From Bacteroidia bacterium (GTDB lineage Bacteria > Bacteroidota > Bacteroidia > 2-12-FULL-35-15): DNA of 64,000 nucleotides. The notes beneath the pieces were generated by a model. That model was not told the origin of the DNA and ran no database searches. It saw only the letters and a program-made list of their open reading frames with translations. The stretch is taken from contig JAGVJJ010000007.1 in assembly GCA_020051175.1 (NCBI GenBank), positions 186,001-250,000 on the forward strand. Reading direction: 5' to 3'. A program made the translations under genes and the position numbers. Each line of letters starts with the position of its first letter. The stretch's first letter is position 1. Below are positions 23,645 through 33,282 of this stretch, piece by piece.

Positions 23645-24505
23645 TTAATTATCTGATTTTATAATCTGGTGAATCATTTGTGTTTTTCCTGAATTGTATC
23701 GGAGTGTATAAACTCCTGCTGCACTGCCTTCCAGGTTGAGTAGTACACCGTTCTCAAGGATTTCACTTGTAAATTTTATTTCACTTCCATTGATATCGGT
23801 AATTTTTATTCCCTTGGTGTCAAATGTTCCAGAGTTTGTATTTGTAAGGTAGTACAGCTGGCTGGAGGGATTTGGATAAAGAACTGTTTTGTGTTTTGTA
23901 ATGTTTGTAATCCCAAGGCTTAATGCTGAGTAGGAAAAATCTTTTATGTAGCAGGAGTCTTCCGAAACGCATTCTACCCTGATCCATCCGTACGTAGTAT
24001 CATTGAGGTCCATATATTTTAAACCAATATATTTATCAGCTCCGACCCAGTCATTTACATCTTTATTACCTCCGCCCGATCCGGAATGGTCTGTCAGGTA
24101 GAGTTGAGTTGTATCCCAAACTACGCTTGTATTGTCCAACGCTTCTCCCAAGCTGAATGGCTTTGCAATTTTTGTAACATTCCAACTGGAAGTAGCAGGG
24201 ACATAAACCGAATCAAGGCGGCCAAAGCCAAGAAACAAATGAGGATCCAGGCTATGTACACTCACGTAGGCAGACGAGCCTCCAGAGCTGACAGCGCCAC
24301 GTGCCGTAAATTCGAGGTTGTTTACCAGATCAGTGTAAAAGCTAAGTCCGTAGGTTTCGTTTGTGTAGGGCGCTACCGTATAGTTTAGCAGTGTATCAGG
24401 GTTTATATCCTGGTAAATGCTAAGCATGGTGCCTGCGTTATTGTCCTGACCCAGTGCAGAAAAGCAGGGGCTGATAAGACTTGAGAAGAGTATAGGTTTT
24501 TTCAT
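23645..24505 (-). CDS. Secreted protein with type IX secretion sorting tail
   Basis: The 286-residue protein has a signal peptide (to about SALGQ), a beta-rich middle (TTQLYLTDHSGSGGG, DKYIGLKYMDLNDTTYGWIRV), and a C-terminal Por-type sorting domain. The latter runs from about residue 205 (VLYPNPSSQLYYL, IKITDINGSEI, GVYTLRYNSGK, IHQIIKS). It should be exported by the T9SS and attached at the surface. The function of the middle domain is unknown. Confidence 0.85.
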   Translation of the reverse strand: MKKPILFSSLISPCFSALGQDNNAGTMLSIYQDINPDTLLNYTVAPYTNETYGLSFYTDLVNNLEFTARGAVSSGGSSAYVSVHSLDPHLFLGFGRLDSVYVPATSSWNVTKIAKPFSLGEALDNTSVVWDTTQLYLTDHSGSGGGNKDVNDWVGADKYIGLKYMDLNDTTYGWIRVECVSEDSCYIKDFSYSALSLGITNITKHKTVLYPNPSSQLYYLTNTNSGTFDTKGIKITDINGSEIKFTSEILENGVLLNLEGSAAGVYTLRYNSGKTQMIHQIIKSDN

Positions 24506-24643
24506 AGGTTATTAGAAATAATTTTAATAATGATTATTGATTTTCAGGACCTGTTTAAAGTTTTATTCATTTAACGACAATACCGTGAACGACACCTTCC
24601 AGACTAGCTTCTTCAGCCAGCCTTTAGCGGCCGGAGGATCGAG

Positions 24644-24673
24644 AAAATAAGTAAGCTGAATTGGGCTTATTTT
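24644..24673 (-). terminator. Weak hairpin after the HEAFH-motif gene
   Basis: AAAATAAG (24644-24651) and CTTATTTT (24666-24673) are complementary with a 14-nt loop and T-rich sequence on the minus side. It lies about 60 nt after the stop of the minus-strand gene at 24736. Confidence 0.4.
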
Positions 24674-24735
24674 ATTAAATTTTAAATAGGTTCCATTTAT
24701 CAGAATGAAAGAAATATGCCTGGGCGGTTTTGCTC

Positions 24736-25413
24736 CTAATGAATTTGAGGGCGCGGAGTAAAAAGGCGGAGTATATATACCAGCACATCTATAATAGGTT
24801 TTATTATAGTAGCAAGCAAGCTTACCATAAGACAGGCGATAAGCAGGAGTGTACCTTCTTTGTATTTGAAGTCAAAACGCTTATAGACAAGTGTTTTTTC
24901 GGCATTCACATATTTAAATATGGTGGGGTCTGCTTCTGGTACAATACCGTGCTGGTGATGCTTTTCGCAGAAATCCAGGAAACGGAATTCATGATCATAA
25001 GCCGTTATTTCAAAGGGATTGTTGCGGTAGCCGTATTTGAAAAATACTGCACCATAATAGATCGTAAATCCTCTTAAGATTCCTATTCCATAGCCATTCC
25101 AAAAGCGCATGCCTTGCAGCACATGAAATGCTTCGTGTACAATATCGCTTACATTCTGGATCCTCGATTCATCGAACTTGCGTAAGTAAATGCTGAAACG
25201 GTTGAAGGAGTAAAACTGCGGCAGGGCCTGTGCATTTACGTAGGATGCAAGGTAGGGTGTGTACCAGGGTAAACCTTCATAAAAATCAACACGGTCCCAG
25301 TTTACCGTAGGGTACATATCCCTTAAAAGCTGCATGGTTGAAGGTAAAGGTGTAACCTTTTTAAGGAAAAAACTGCTGGTAATGGATGTGATGAAATTTT
25401 TTTTACGCTCCAT
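24736..25413 (-). CDS. Membrane-anchored putative metallopeptidase (HExxH-type)
   Basis: I chose the ATG at 25413 (MERKKNFITS), giving 225 residues; a longer frame starts at 25488 with no better signal. The protein has VSDIVHEAFHVLQGMRFW near the middle, with HEAFH in a helix as in zincins, and a downstream ITAYDHEFRFLDFCE that could give a third ligand. A C-terminal hydrophobic segment (LLLIACLMVSLLATIIKPII) suggests a membrane anchor. The family is not recognised beyond this. Confidence 0.65.
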   Translation of the reverse strand: MERKKNFITSITSSFFLKKVTPLPSTMQLLRDMYPTVNWDRVDFYEGLPWYTPYLASYVNAQALPQFYSFNRFSIYLRKFDESRIQNVSDIVHEAFHVLQGMRFWNGYGIGILRGFTIYYGAVFFKYGYRNNPFEITAYDHEFRFLDFCEKHHQHGIVPEADPTIFKYVNAEKTLVYKRFDFKYKEGTLLLIACLMVSLLATIIKPIIDVLVYILRLFTPRPQIH

Positions 25414-25552
25414 ATGCTTTCTTGCTGCTACGAAAGACAAATGTAAAAAAATGTGCCGGGGAATAAAAGCTAGTAGCCAATAAGGCAATAGGCAATATGC
25501 AATTGATAATTGAACAATAGGGAGGTTGTGATGAAGTAATTGGGTTCGATTT

Positions 25553-25672
25553 TAAGCTGTCATTCAAACGGATGTGGGAAATCTTTTGAGTGGTGTTTTG
25601 CGTTTTTAAAGATTAAAAGATTCCTCCGCTCTGTCGGAATGACAATTGATGGTTTGGAGTTTGTATTTATAA
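25553..25672. repeat. Degenerate palindromic intergenic repeat
   Basis: Within the 490 nt after the HEAFH-motif gene, CTGTCATTC with GGAAATCTTTT on the left is mirrored by AAAGATTCC with CGGAATGACA on the right. The two halves form a long imperfect inverted repeat with a loop of about 25 nt. Related phrases recur at 5884-5940 and 43354-43410, so this looks like a family of intergenic palindromes. Confidence 0.55.
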
Positions 25673-25903
25673 GGCTTGAGATACCTGAGGTTTCCGGTAA
25701 GAAGGATTCTAAGCGTAAAAAATAATTTTTTTCAGCTTTTGAAAGTAAAAATTGCGAGATTCTCGCAATATCTCGCAATTATCAAGTACAGTTATACTAA
25801 TTCAGTCTTATGTATGGTGCGTAACTTGATGACATTCACATTTTTAAACCGTGTGGGCTTGGTGACACTAAAAATTGTAAAAAGGACTTTGGAAAATAAA
25901 AGA

Positions 25904-26212
25904 TAGTTTACATTGCCCTTCTTAAAGTAAACTAAACCGCATTTTAGTTTATATTGATATTTGCTAAAAACCTCTTTGCAAGATAAAATAGTGTAAGAAA
26001 CATGGTTTCCTGGCATAATAATTATTTTTCTATTTGAGGGATGTTGGATTTTAAAACTAAAAGTTAGTTTACATTGCGTTGTATGATGCAAACTAAATTT
26101 TATTTTAGTTTACATTTTTTGGATATATAAGAGGTTAATTGCCTATATTTGTGTATTAAATGTAAACTAAAATCATATTTGGTTTTCTTTTTAAGTCGAA
26201 TGTAAACTAAAT
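25904..26212. promoter_or_regulatory. Array of TTTAGTTTACA motifs upstream of the Fic gene
   Basis: At least eight copies of TTTAGTTTACA or its complement lie in 310 bp: 25904, 25927, 25942, 26064, 26089, 26103, 26160 and 26200. Most form inverted pairs, including TTTTAGTTTACAT (26103-26115) with ATGTAAACTAAAA (26160-26172), a perfect 13-bp match. The downstream Fic protein has a C-terminal winged helix, so the array is a plausible autoregulatory operator set. Apart from this and the repeat before it, 25414-26219 shows no gene I can support. Confidence 0.7.
26144..26151 (+). promoter_or_regulatory. Candidate -7 box for the Fic gene
   Basis: TATATTTG fits the Bacteroidota TAnnTTTG element exactly. 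It lies 69 nt before the start codon and between the two arms of the perfect inverted repeat, so a bound repressor would cover it. A TTG at 26119-26121 could be the -33 element, at a slightly long spacing. Confidence 0.55.
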
Positions 26213-26219
26213 TACAAAA

Positions 26220-27341
26220 ATGGCAATTGGTAAATACATAATGCAGCCCGAAGGGTATAAGGCATTTATTCCTGAATCATTCCCTAGCAGAGATTTACTG
26301 GATTTTAATCAGGAAATAATTTTAAAAGCTGCTCAGGCTGAGCGGTTGCTTGGTAAGTTGGACGGAATTACCCATGCTTTACCCGATGCCGATTTCTTTT
26401 TAAGTATGTACGTGGTGAAAGATGCCACCAGTTCGGCCCAAATTGAGGGTACAAGAGCGACCATGATGGATGCTCTTGAAATGAGCGCGGGGGTAAATGA
26501 GAAGGAAACTGATGCGAATGATATTTTGTACTATATAAAAGCATTAAATTATGGAACAGAGCGGCTTAAAGAGTTTCCATTTTCAATGCGTTTTATCAGG
26601 GAGCTGCATAAAGAATTGATGACCGGTGCCAGGGCAACACATTTTGCTAATCCAGGCGAATTCAGGCAGTCACAAAACTGGATTGGTGGTGCAACTATAA
26701 ATAGTGCATCTTTTATCCCGCCACCAGTTCATGAGATGAAACTCGCATTAAATGATTTGGAACAATTTATCCATGATTCCAGCTTAATGCCAGTGTTACA
26801 GGCAGGTATTCTTCATGCTCAATTTGAAACAATTCATCCTTTTTTGGATGGCAATGGAAGAGCGGGCAGGTTACTCATAACATTGTTTTTATTTGAAAGA
26901 GCCGTTCTTGAAAAACCTGTTTTGTTCTTAAGTAGCTATTTTAAAAAAAATCAGCAATTGTATTATGATAAATTAAGCGCCTATCATAATAACAGAATAA
27001 ATGAATGGTTGCATTTTTATTTGGATGGTGTTATTGAAACGGCAAACCATAGTATTGAAACATCCAAAAAAATCACTTATTTACGTGAAGAGGATATGAG
27101 AAAAATACAAGCTTTGGGAAAAAGAGAAGCGACAAGCGGGGTTCGTTTTTTACAAATATTATTTAAAAACCCGATTTGTACGAATACCATGGTAATGCAA
27201 TCCATGCAATTCACCAGGCCCGGGGCTTTAAAAATAATTGAGCGCTTTATTGAGCTTGGAATTTTAACACCATTGGATGGCCCAAGTCGTTATGGTAGAG
27301 CATTCGTTTACCGAAAATATATCGGCATTTTCAGCGAATAA
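26220..27341 (+). CDS. Fic/DOC family protein with C-terminal winged helix
   Basis: The 373-residue protein carries the Fic motif HPFLDGNGRAGR (about residues 201-212), which transfers AMP or another NMP to a hydroxyl group. SSAQIEGT (about 74-81) matches the inhibitory S-x-x-x-E-G helix of class II Fic proteins, so it is self-inhibited. The C terminus (GVRFLQILFKNPICTNTMV, RPGALKIIERFIELGIL) fits a winged-helix DNA-binding domain. No separate antitoxin gene is nearby. Confidence 0.94.
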   Translation: MAIGKYIMQPEGYKAFIPESFPSRDLLDFNQEIILKAAQAERLLGKLDGITHALPDADFFLSMYVVKDATSSAQIEGTRATMMDALEMSAGVNEKETDANDILYYIKALNYGTERLKEFPFSMRFIRELHKELMTGARATHFANPGEFRQSQNWIGGATINSASFIPPPVHEMKLALNDLEQFIHDSSLMPVLQAGILHAQFETIHPFLDGNGRAGRLLITLFLFERAVLEKPVLFLSSYFKKNQQLYYDKLSAYHNNRINEWLHFYLDGVIETANHSIETSKKITYLREEDMRKIQALGKREATSGVRFLQILFKNPICTNTMVMQSMQFTRPGALKIIERFIELGILTPLDGPSRYGRAFVYRKYIGIFSE

Positions 27342-27350
27342 TTGAATCAA

Positions 27351-27391
27351 AGGCCCACAAACTGTCTTTTGGCAGCTTGTAGGCTTTTTTT
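27351..27391 (+). terminator. Intrinsic terminator after the Fic gene
   Basis: GCC-ACAA-CTG on the left pairs with CAG-TTGT-GGC on the right with single mismatches, followed by a T7 run. It sits just after the Fic stop and runs into the stop region of the convergent flavin-binding protein gene. Confidence 0.75.
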
Positions 27392-27902
27392 AAACTTTTA
27401 CCTTCAGCTTTCCTTCTACACCATCATCCATTGGGTGTCCGGTAACCATAGCTGCGGCAATTTTAAGCAATGCCACCATTTTGCCATGTTTGGTGTCCCA
27501 ATAGTAGGCATGGGTAGGTTTTACCTTAACAACAGTAAGGTTGGGGTCATCTTTTCCTTCCGGGAACCATGCTTTTACATGGGATGACCACAATTCGTCA
27601 ATTTTCTGACGATCTTTGGAAATGCTTGCGGTACCACATACTGTAAGGTAGTGCGAATTATTCCTGTCGGCATAGATGAGCTGCACCTGGTCATCGTTTT
27701 TTATTTCCTGGTTTTTACCGCTTGCTGCGGTGCTGAAAAACCAGAAGTTTCCTTTTTCGTCCACTTTTTGTGTGCTCATTGGTCTGGCTTCTACAAGGTG
27801 CTCTTCAGATGCGGTGCAGAACATGCAGATATCAATACCTTCTGCCAGCTCTTTTAATTTTTCTATGGCTGCTGAATCAGCCAGGTGTTTTGTTTCTCCC
27901 AT
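27390..27902 (-). CDS. Pyridoxamine 5'-phosphate oxidase-like (general stress protein 26 type)
   Basis: The 170-residue protein fits the split-barrel flavin-binding family: ICMFCTASEEHLVEARPMST, KGNFWFFSTAASGKNQEI, VQLIYADRNNSHYLTVCGTA and AWFPEGKDDPNLTVVKV. Such proteins are usually called 'general stress protein 26'; the physiological reaction is unknown. It stands alone and converges on the Fic gene. Confidence 0.88.
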   Translation of the reverse strand: MGETKHLADSAAIEKLKELAEGIDICMFCTASEEHLVEARPMSTQKVDEKGNFWFFSTAASGKNQEIKNDDQVQLIYADRNNSHYLTVCGTASISKDRQKIDELWSSHVKAWFPEGKDDPNLTVVKVKPTHAYYWDTKHGKMVALLKIAAAMVTGHPMDDGVEGKLKVKV

Positions 27903-28017
27903 ATTATTTCATTTTTTATTTATAGACGAAGAAACTTTTGTACCAGTTAAGTGTTATAGGCTGTTGCGTTGGGAATGAGCGTTAGAAAGCGCCCAGTAAA
28001 TCCTGGTACATCTTTTT

Positions 28018-28701
28018 ATGTATTGTTATAAAGAAATACCAATGAAATCAAGGGAAAACAACCAAACCTCACTTAGAAAATTTCTTAAATTTTTTAAGAA
28101 TGGCTTTTACGATCAGAAGTACCTGAACTGGGAACGTAACTATAAATGGAATGCACATGAAGCCTGGGAGAAGGAGTTGAATGAAAAGGAGTTCAGAAAA
28201 CTTTTAAGAGCCAAAAATTACCAGGAAATAGCGAAACGTGCCGTGCGTATGGAGTCCAGAACTAATCTTCTGTTTTCTTTTGAGAAGATGGCATTGCGTG
28301 ATGCTGTGAAATCAGATAAAGGTGCGGAAATATTTGCCAAAGGATTGTTTAATTACATATACGGTAAAGAGCCTTTGGAAGAGCGTTTTGAAAATTTTTC
28401 GAAAGCTTTGGCTCAATTGCCACGTAAACAAACGCGCGTGCTCACCTGGCCCCTGCAAACGGTGTTTGGCTTTATTGCAAACCCGGCAGAGCATATTTTT
28501 CTGAAGCCACGCGTTACACAGCTTGCAGCGGAGAACTATAATTATAATTTTGAATACAGTTCAAAACCCAACTGGAAAACGTATAAGAGCCTGTTGGATT
28601 TTGCGAAAAAAATAAAGCGTGATTTTCCTTCTTTAAAACCCCGTGATTATATTGATTTGCAATCGTTCATCTGGGTACAGGGATCTTCGGAGTATGATTG
28701 A
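28018..28701 (+). CDS. Conserved hypothetical protein
   Basis: This 227-residue protein (219 if the second ATG at 28042 is used) is mostly helical and rich in Lys, Phe, Tyr and Trp. Examples are YLNWERNYKWNAHEAWEKEL, EIAKRAVRMESRTNLLFSFE and LTWPLQTVFGFIANPAEHIF. No signal peptide or membrane segment is seen. I do not recognise a family. Helical DNA-binding or scaffold roles are possible but unsupported. Confidence 0.7.
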   Translation: MYCYKEIPMKSRENNQTSLRKFLKFFKNGFYDQKYLNWERNYKWNAHEAWEKELNEKEFRKLLRAKNYQEIAKRAVRMESRTNLLFSFEKMALRDAVKSDKGAEIFAKGLFNYIYGKEPLEERFENFSKALAQLPRKQTRVLTWPLQTVFGFIANPAEHIFLKPRVTQLAAENYNYNFEYSSKPNWKTYKSLLDFAKKIKRDFPSLKPRDYIDLQSFIWVQGSSEYD

Positions 28702-28850
28702 ATTTTGAGCCTGCGTTATTATTGGAATTTTGTGTCCCTGAGCTTTTGTGGTATATTGTTTCGCGCAAAGACAAAGGCACAAAGGCGAACTATTGCCTGG
28801 TAATCTGTGAAAACCTGTGCAATTTGTGGTGAAAGCCTATGTAGCCAGCA

Positions 28851-29285
28851 TTACTGCATACTATGCAGCACAATCATATCAATTGTTTGCAGTACTTCGT
28901 CCTTTTCATCCGTAAAGTTAAAATGCCATTTGATAACCGCATGTCCCTTTTCCGGGTTGGGTTTTATATCCACAATAACAGCATTGCCAAATACTTTCAT
29001 GTCGGCAAAAACAGGCTTTAGGAAGCGCCATTTCAGTTCAAGTCCTGCCATTACGGAATCTTTAAATAAAGGAATCCATTTGGTTAAATGGAATACTTTA
29101 AAGATATGGGGGCCGCTGGCAACAAGGCCTCCGAAAATACTTTTTTTCGCTACTTCTTTATTCGTATGAAAATCGAGCGGGTCAAAAAAATTAGCAAAAT
29201 CAATAATTTCCTGCTCGGAAACCGATACATACCCAAAGTCAAATTTTTTTCCTGTTTCAAAATCCTTGTATGATAATTGTCCCAT
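28851..29285 (-). CDS. MaoC-like dehydratase (hotdog fold)
   Basis: From the ATG at 29285 the protein has 144 residues starting MGQLSYKDFETGKKF, which matches MaoC-like proteins. DFANFFDPLDFHTN carries the Asp and His of the hydratase active site, followed by FGGLVASGPHIFKVF. Longer frames exist (ATG at 29315, GTG at 29369) but add nothing conserved. The family hydrates enoyl-CoA or acyl-ACP substrates. It lies just after the HD gene. Confidence 0.85.
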   Translation of the reverse strand: MGQLSYKDFETGKKFDFGYVSVSEQEIIDFANFFDPLDFHTNKEVAKKSIFGGLVASGPHIFKVFHLTKWIPLFKDSVMAGLELKWRFLKPVFADMKVFGNAVIVDIKPNPEKGHAVIKWHFNFTDEKDEVLQTIDMIVLHSMQ

Positions 29286-29372
29286 AAGCTCTTGTTTTTT
29301 ATCCGTGAAAATCATGTCACCAGCCTGCCAGTGGTCAAGGTCTGTGGTGAAATTATAAAAAAAATACACCAG

Positions 29373-29957
29373 TTAAATTCTGTTTATGCGGCTTTTAATT
29401 TCTTCAATATGAACCTTTTTGGCAGCTGCATTTTTTCGAATTGCAGCATCCGTGTAATAGGTATGTTTTTCTAAAAAGGAAAGCTGCATTTCGTCCCAGT
29501 TATAGTCCGTATACGTTATGCCATAAGCATCCAGTTCTTTTCGTAATGAAGCAGCAATAGTATTGAAATTACTGCTTCCCAGGTAATCCAGGTCTGCATC
29601 ACACATTATTTTTTCGGACAATGTTTGAGGTTGTTCCTGTCTTGCAGTCGCCATTATAATGTTTGCAATTGTTTCAATCTGACCAGGGTTGTAACCGAAT
29701 TGCGGCAATGCCTCTTTTGCTATTTTTACGCCCACTGGTTCATTGTGCTGGTATTGTTCTATAAAGCCAGCATCGTGAAAGAGAACAGCTGTTTCAAGAA
29801 GTAATAATTCCTCGCCTGATAGTAATTCATCGGCAGCCAGTTGTTTAGCGGAATTGTATACGTCAATGGTGTGATGCAGGCCGTGGTAATAAAGCTTGGG
29901 GGGCAGCTCTGCAGCTAAACGCTTTAAAATATATTCCTTTGCACTTTGAAAATTCAT
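29373..29957 (-). CDS. HD-domain phosphohydrolase
   Basis: From the ATG at 29957 the protein has 194 residues. The HD motif is spread over YYHGLHHTIDVYN, VLFHDAGFIEQY and MCDADLDYLG, the usual His, His-Asp and Asp metal ligands. The frame extends upstream to 29999, but that start would fall inside the pntB terminator hairpin, so it is rejected. The substrate, probably a nucleotide, is not known. Confidence 0.88.
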   Translation of the reverse strand: MNFQSAKEYILKRLAAELPPKLYYHGLHHTIDVYNSAKQLAADELLSGEELLLLETAVLFHDAGFIEQYQHNEPVGVKIAKEALPQFGYNPGQIETIANIIMATARQEQPQTLSEKIMCDADLDYLGSSNFNTIAASLRKELDAYGITYTDYNWDEMQLSFLEKHTYYTDAAIRKNAAAKKVHIEEIKSRINRI

Positions 29958-29983
29958 GTGTAATTCAACAGCATATAAACAGA

Positions 29984-30014
29984 AACGTCCCGAATCCATT
30001 AGAGCCGGGACGTT
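29984..30014 (-). terminator. Terminator after pntB
   Basis: AACGTCCCG (29984-29992) and CGGGACGTT (30006-30014) form a 9-bp perfect GC-rich stem with a 13-nt loop, followed on the minus strand by TCTGTTT. It lies 20 nt after the pntB stop. Confidence 0.8.
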
Positions 30015-30033
30015 GCGTTTATCATTATTCCAA

Positions 30034-31434
30034 TTAAGCTTTCAAAAATCCTAACAACTTCTCAACGCTGGCTTTCGCATCACCATAAAGCATTTCGGAA
30101 TTCGGTTTGTAGAACAAAGGATTGTCCTCACCGGAATAACCTGCTGACATGGAACGTTTCATGATAATTACTTTTTCTGCTTTCCAGGCTTCAATTACCG
30201 GCATTCCATAAATAGAGCTATTCGGATCGTCCTGGGCGCTTGGGTTTACAACATCGTTTGCTCCAATCACCATAACCACATCCGTATCCGGCATATCGTC
30301 ATTTATTTCGTCCATTTCCAATACAATATCATAAGGAACATTTGCTTCAGCTAACAATACATTCATGTGGCCTGGTAAACGGCCTGCAACGGGGTGTATC
30401 GCGAAACGTACATTTTTTCCTGCTTTGCGCAGTGTTTGTACCATTTCATAAATCGGGTATTGAGCTTTAGCTACAGCCATACCGTAGCCAGGGACAATAA
30501 CAATTGATTTTGCCTCTTTTAATAAGCCAGCTACCTCCTCATGGTTCAAAGATGTAACTTCACCTTCAATGGCTTTTGCTTCGCCTTTGGCCGGTGCATT
30601 TCCAAAACCACCCAGAATAACAGAAACAAACGAGCGGTTCATTGCATGGCACATGTGCATGGAAAGGAAAGCACCGGAACTTCCTACCAATGCTCCTGTT
30701 ACAATCAATAAATCATTGCCCAGCATAAACCCTGCTGCAGAAGCTGCCCAGCCGGAATAGGAGTTCAGCATACTCACTACCACAGGCATATCACCACCAC
30801 CGATTGCCATTACCAGCATGATACCAATGAAAGATGAAATGGCTGTCATGATGTACAGATAAAGCATTCCGCTTGTTCCTTCGGCACCCGCAAACAATAC
30901 CCCCAGAATAATACAAACAACAAGCAGTGCTACATTCACAGCATGTCGTCCGGGATATAAAAGCGCTTTGCTCATAATTTTGCCTTCCAGCTTTCCCCAG
31001 GCAATGATAGAGCCTGTGAAGGTTACAGCCCCGATAAAGATGCCAATGTACACTTCTGTTAAATGAATGATGTGCTCCGCACCTGTAAGCGACTGTGTCT
31101 TGGGGTCAAGGTAAGAACCAAAGCCAACAAGCACTGCGGCCAACCCCACAAAACTGTGAAGGATAGCAACCAATTGCGGCATGGAGGTCATTTCCACTTT
31201 GCGGGCAACCATTAAACCAATTACGGAAGCAACTGCAATAGCAGCTATAATATAGGTATGTCCTGCAACACCTTGTCCTAAAATGGTTGCAATAATGGCT
31301 ACGGCCATCCCCATGATGCCATAAAATACCCCGCGTTTAGCAGATTCTTGTGAGGACAACCCTCCTAAACTTAATATGAACAAGATGCTTGCAAATAAAT
31401 ATGCTGCGGTTTGAATTTCCTTTGCTATAAACAT
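30034..31434 (-). CDS. pntB: NAD(P) transhydrogenase subunit beta
   Basis: The 466-residue protein has about nine hydrophobic segments over residues 5-270, then the soluble NADP(H) domain. The latter holds [66 protein letters not shown] and [18 protein letters not shown]. With PntA it couples proton flow to hydride transfer from NADH to NADP+. It is 73 nt after pntA. Confidence 0.97.
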   Translation of the reverse strand: MFIAKEIQTAAYLFASILFILSLGGLSSQESAKRGVFYGIMGMAVAIIATILGQGVAGHTYIIAAIAVASVIGLMVARKVEMTSMPQLVAILHSFVGLAAVLVGFGSYLDPKTQSLTGAEHIIHLTEVYIGIFIGAVTFTGSIIAWGKLEGKIMSKALLYPGRHAVNVALLVVCIILGVLFAGAEGTSGMLYLYIMTAISSFIGIMLVMAIGGGDMPVVVSMLNSYSGWAASAAGFMLGNDLLIVTGALVGSSGAFLSMHMCHAMNRSFVSVILGGFGNAPAKGEAKAIEGEVTSLNHEEVAGLLKEAKSIVIVPGYGMAVAKAQYPIYEMVQTLRKAGKNVRFAIHPVAGRLPGHMNVLLAEANVPYDIVLEMDEINDDMPDTDVVMVIGANDVVNPSAQDDPNSSIYGMPVIEAWKAEKVIIMKRSMSAGYSGEDNPLFYKPNSEMLYGDAKASVEKLLGFLKA

Positions 31435-31459
31435 AATTTTTATTTTTTTGTATCTATCA

Positions 31460-31511
31460 TAGCTTTGGCTGAGGTAGATTATCTACCGTAGCTTTAGCCC
31501 AGGTGGATTAT
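31460..31511. repeat. Pair of 23-nt direct repeats between pntA and pntB
   Basis: The units at 31460-31482 and 31489-31511 share 19 of 23 positions (both begin TAGCTTT and end GATTAT). The second overlaps the last codon and stop of pntA. They may reflect a recent small duplication in the intergenic region. Confidence 0.6.
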
Positions 31512-33046
31512 TTTTTAAACATTTTCAACATACGGTGAGTAACCACAAATCCGCCAACAATATTAATGCTTGCAACCAGGATGGCCACAAATGCCAGGAT
31601 AGTCATTGGGTTACTGATATCATCCGTAGTCTGCAACAAACCTCCGATTACAATAATACCGCTAATGGCATTTGTTACAGCCATTAAAGGGGTATGTAAT
31701 GAATGAGAAACATTTGAAATAACCTGCCAGCCAACAAATACCGCTAAAACAAATACTGTAAAGTGCTGAATAAATTCGCCCGGGGCAAAACGTCCAACGA
31801 GGAATAATAAAACGCCAACCACTCCCAGTTGTACAAGCATAGAAGTTGTTGCTTTTTTTGCTTTTTCGTCTTCAGAAATTTTTATTTCCTCTGCTGACGG
31901 AGGTACAACTTTTTTAGTAGTTGTAGGGCTTACCTGAAGAGGTGCAGGTGGCCAGTTGATTTTACCATTATACGTCACCATTGCTCTTGATACAACGGCA
32001 TCTTCCATATCAATCTTCCATTTCTCCGCTTTACCCATGTCATCCAGTAAATGACACAAGTTGTTACCGTATAACTGTGAAGCTTGTGTAGGAAGCTGAT
32101 TCAACTTACCCACAATGGTAACACCGTTGTCGGTGGTATACACTTCTCCGTTTTTTGTGAGAGCGCAGTTACCGCCTGTAGAAGCAGCTAAATCCACAAT
32201 TACCGAACCTGGCTTCATTGCAGCCACATGGTAATCCATCCACAATTTGGGAGCAGGCCTGCCCGGGATTTGTGCTGTGGTAATAACCAAATCCACTTCC
32301 TTTGCCTGTTCTGAAAAAAGCTTCATTTCAGCTTCAATAAACTCCTTACTCATTTCTTTAGAGTAACCCGATGCTGTTGCACCGTCTTCATTTATTTCAA
32401 CGGTTAAGAATTGCGCACCCATTGATTCAATTTGTTCCGCAACTTCTTTACGAGTATCAAAAGCTCTTACGATAGCGCCCAACGAATTGGCGGCACCAAT
32501 GGAAGCAAGGCCGGCTACACCTGCACCTATTACCAATACTTTGGCCGGCTCCACTTTACCGGCAGCAGTAATTTGTCCGTTTAAAAATCTTCCGAAATGG
32601 TAAGAACCTTCAATTACTGCTCTGTATCCTGCAATGTTTGCCATAGATGATAAAACATCCATTTTTTGCGCCCTGGAAATACGTGGGATTGCATCCATGG
32701 CAATTGCATTTACTTTCTTGTCGGCTAATTTTTGAAGTAAAGGCTGGTTTTGTGCCGGCCACAGGTAACTCAAGGTTACCAGACCTTCTCTCATCATGTC
32801 AACCTCTTCCATTGAGGGTTCTTTCACCTTCAATACAATATCCGATTGACTATAAATCTCAGCAGCGGTGCCAACAATCTTTGCTCCGGCCTCTTCAAAT
32901 TCTTTATCAGAATAGTTCGCCTTTACACCCGCGTTGTGCTGAATGTAAACTTCAAACCCCTGTTTCTGAAGTCGTTTAACGGTTTTGGGAGTTGCCGCAA
33001 CCCTTAATTCATTTGGAAAAATTTCCGATGGAATTCCTACCTTCAT
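31508..33046 (-). CDS. pntA: NAD(P) transhydrogenase subunit alpha
   Basis: From the ATG at 33046 ([17 protein letters not shown]) the protein has 512 residues, the normal length for fused PntA. The NAD(H) domain comes first ([35 protein letters not shown]), then a linker with Lys/Pro, then membrane segments from about residue 400 ([30 protein letters not shown]). A longer frame to 33115 begins in low-complexity sequence and is rejected. It forms an operon with pntB. Confidence 0.96.
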   Translation of the reverse strand: MKVGIPSEIFPNELRVAATPKTVKRLQKQGFEVYIQHNAGVKANYSDKEFEEAGAKIVGTAAEIYSQSDIVLKVKEPSMEEVDMMREGLVTLSYLWPAQNQPLLQKLADKKVNAIAMDAIPRISRAQKMDVLSSMANIAGYRAVIEGSYHFGRFLNGQITAAGKVEPAKVLVIGAGVAGLASIGAANSLGAIVRAFDTRKEVAEQIESMGAQFLTVEINEDGATASGYSKEMSKEFIEAEMKLFSEQAKEVDLVITTAQIPGRPAPKLWMDYHVAAMKPGSVIVDLAASTGGNCALTKNGEVYTTDNGVTIVGKLNQLPTQASQLYGNNLCHLLDDMGKAEKWKIDMEDAVVSRAMVTYNGKINWPPAPLQVSPTTTKKVVPPSAEEIKISEDEKAKKATTSMLVQLGVVGVLLFLVGRFAPGEFIQHFTVFVLAVFVGWQVISNVSHSLHTPLMAVTNAISGIIVIGGLLQTTDDISNPMTILAFVAILVASINIVGGFVVTHRMLKMFKK

Positions 33047-33282
33047 ATCTAATTTTGATTTAGTGATTTGGTGATTTAGTGGATTGGTAAACTTAGACAA
33101 TTCTAAATTCTCCAATTCTCCAATTCTCTAACTCTCCACTTCTTTATTTCGAAGTCCGAAAGTAATAAAATAATAGTTTCTTGCCAAAATATCAAGAATT
33201 AAGTTTAAAACATGATAAAATGGTATTTCTGGTATGGAATTTACTGATTACATTATCTTTGTTGAACTAAACGTGACTAAAA

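Noticed and set aside
25540-25778. Small protein genes on either strand in the gap before the Fic gene
   Set aside because: The frames lie on an imperfect inverted repeat, have no recognisable features and overlap each other on opposite strands.
29286-29369. Longer MaoC-like protein from GTG
   Set aside because: The extra 28 residues do not look like the family N terminus; the ATG at 29285 fits.
29958-29999. Longer N terminus for the HD protein
   Set aside because: The added start falls inside the pntB terminator hairpin, and the added residues are not conserved in type.
33047-33115. Longer N terminus for PntA
   Set aside because: It is encoded by low-complexity DNA, and PntA proteins start at [12 protein letters not shown] sequence.
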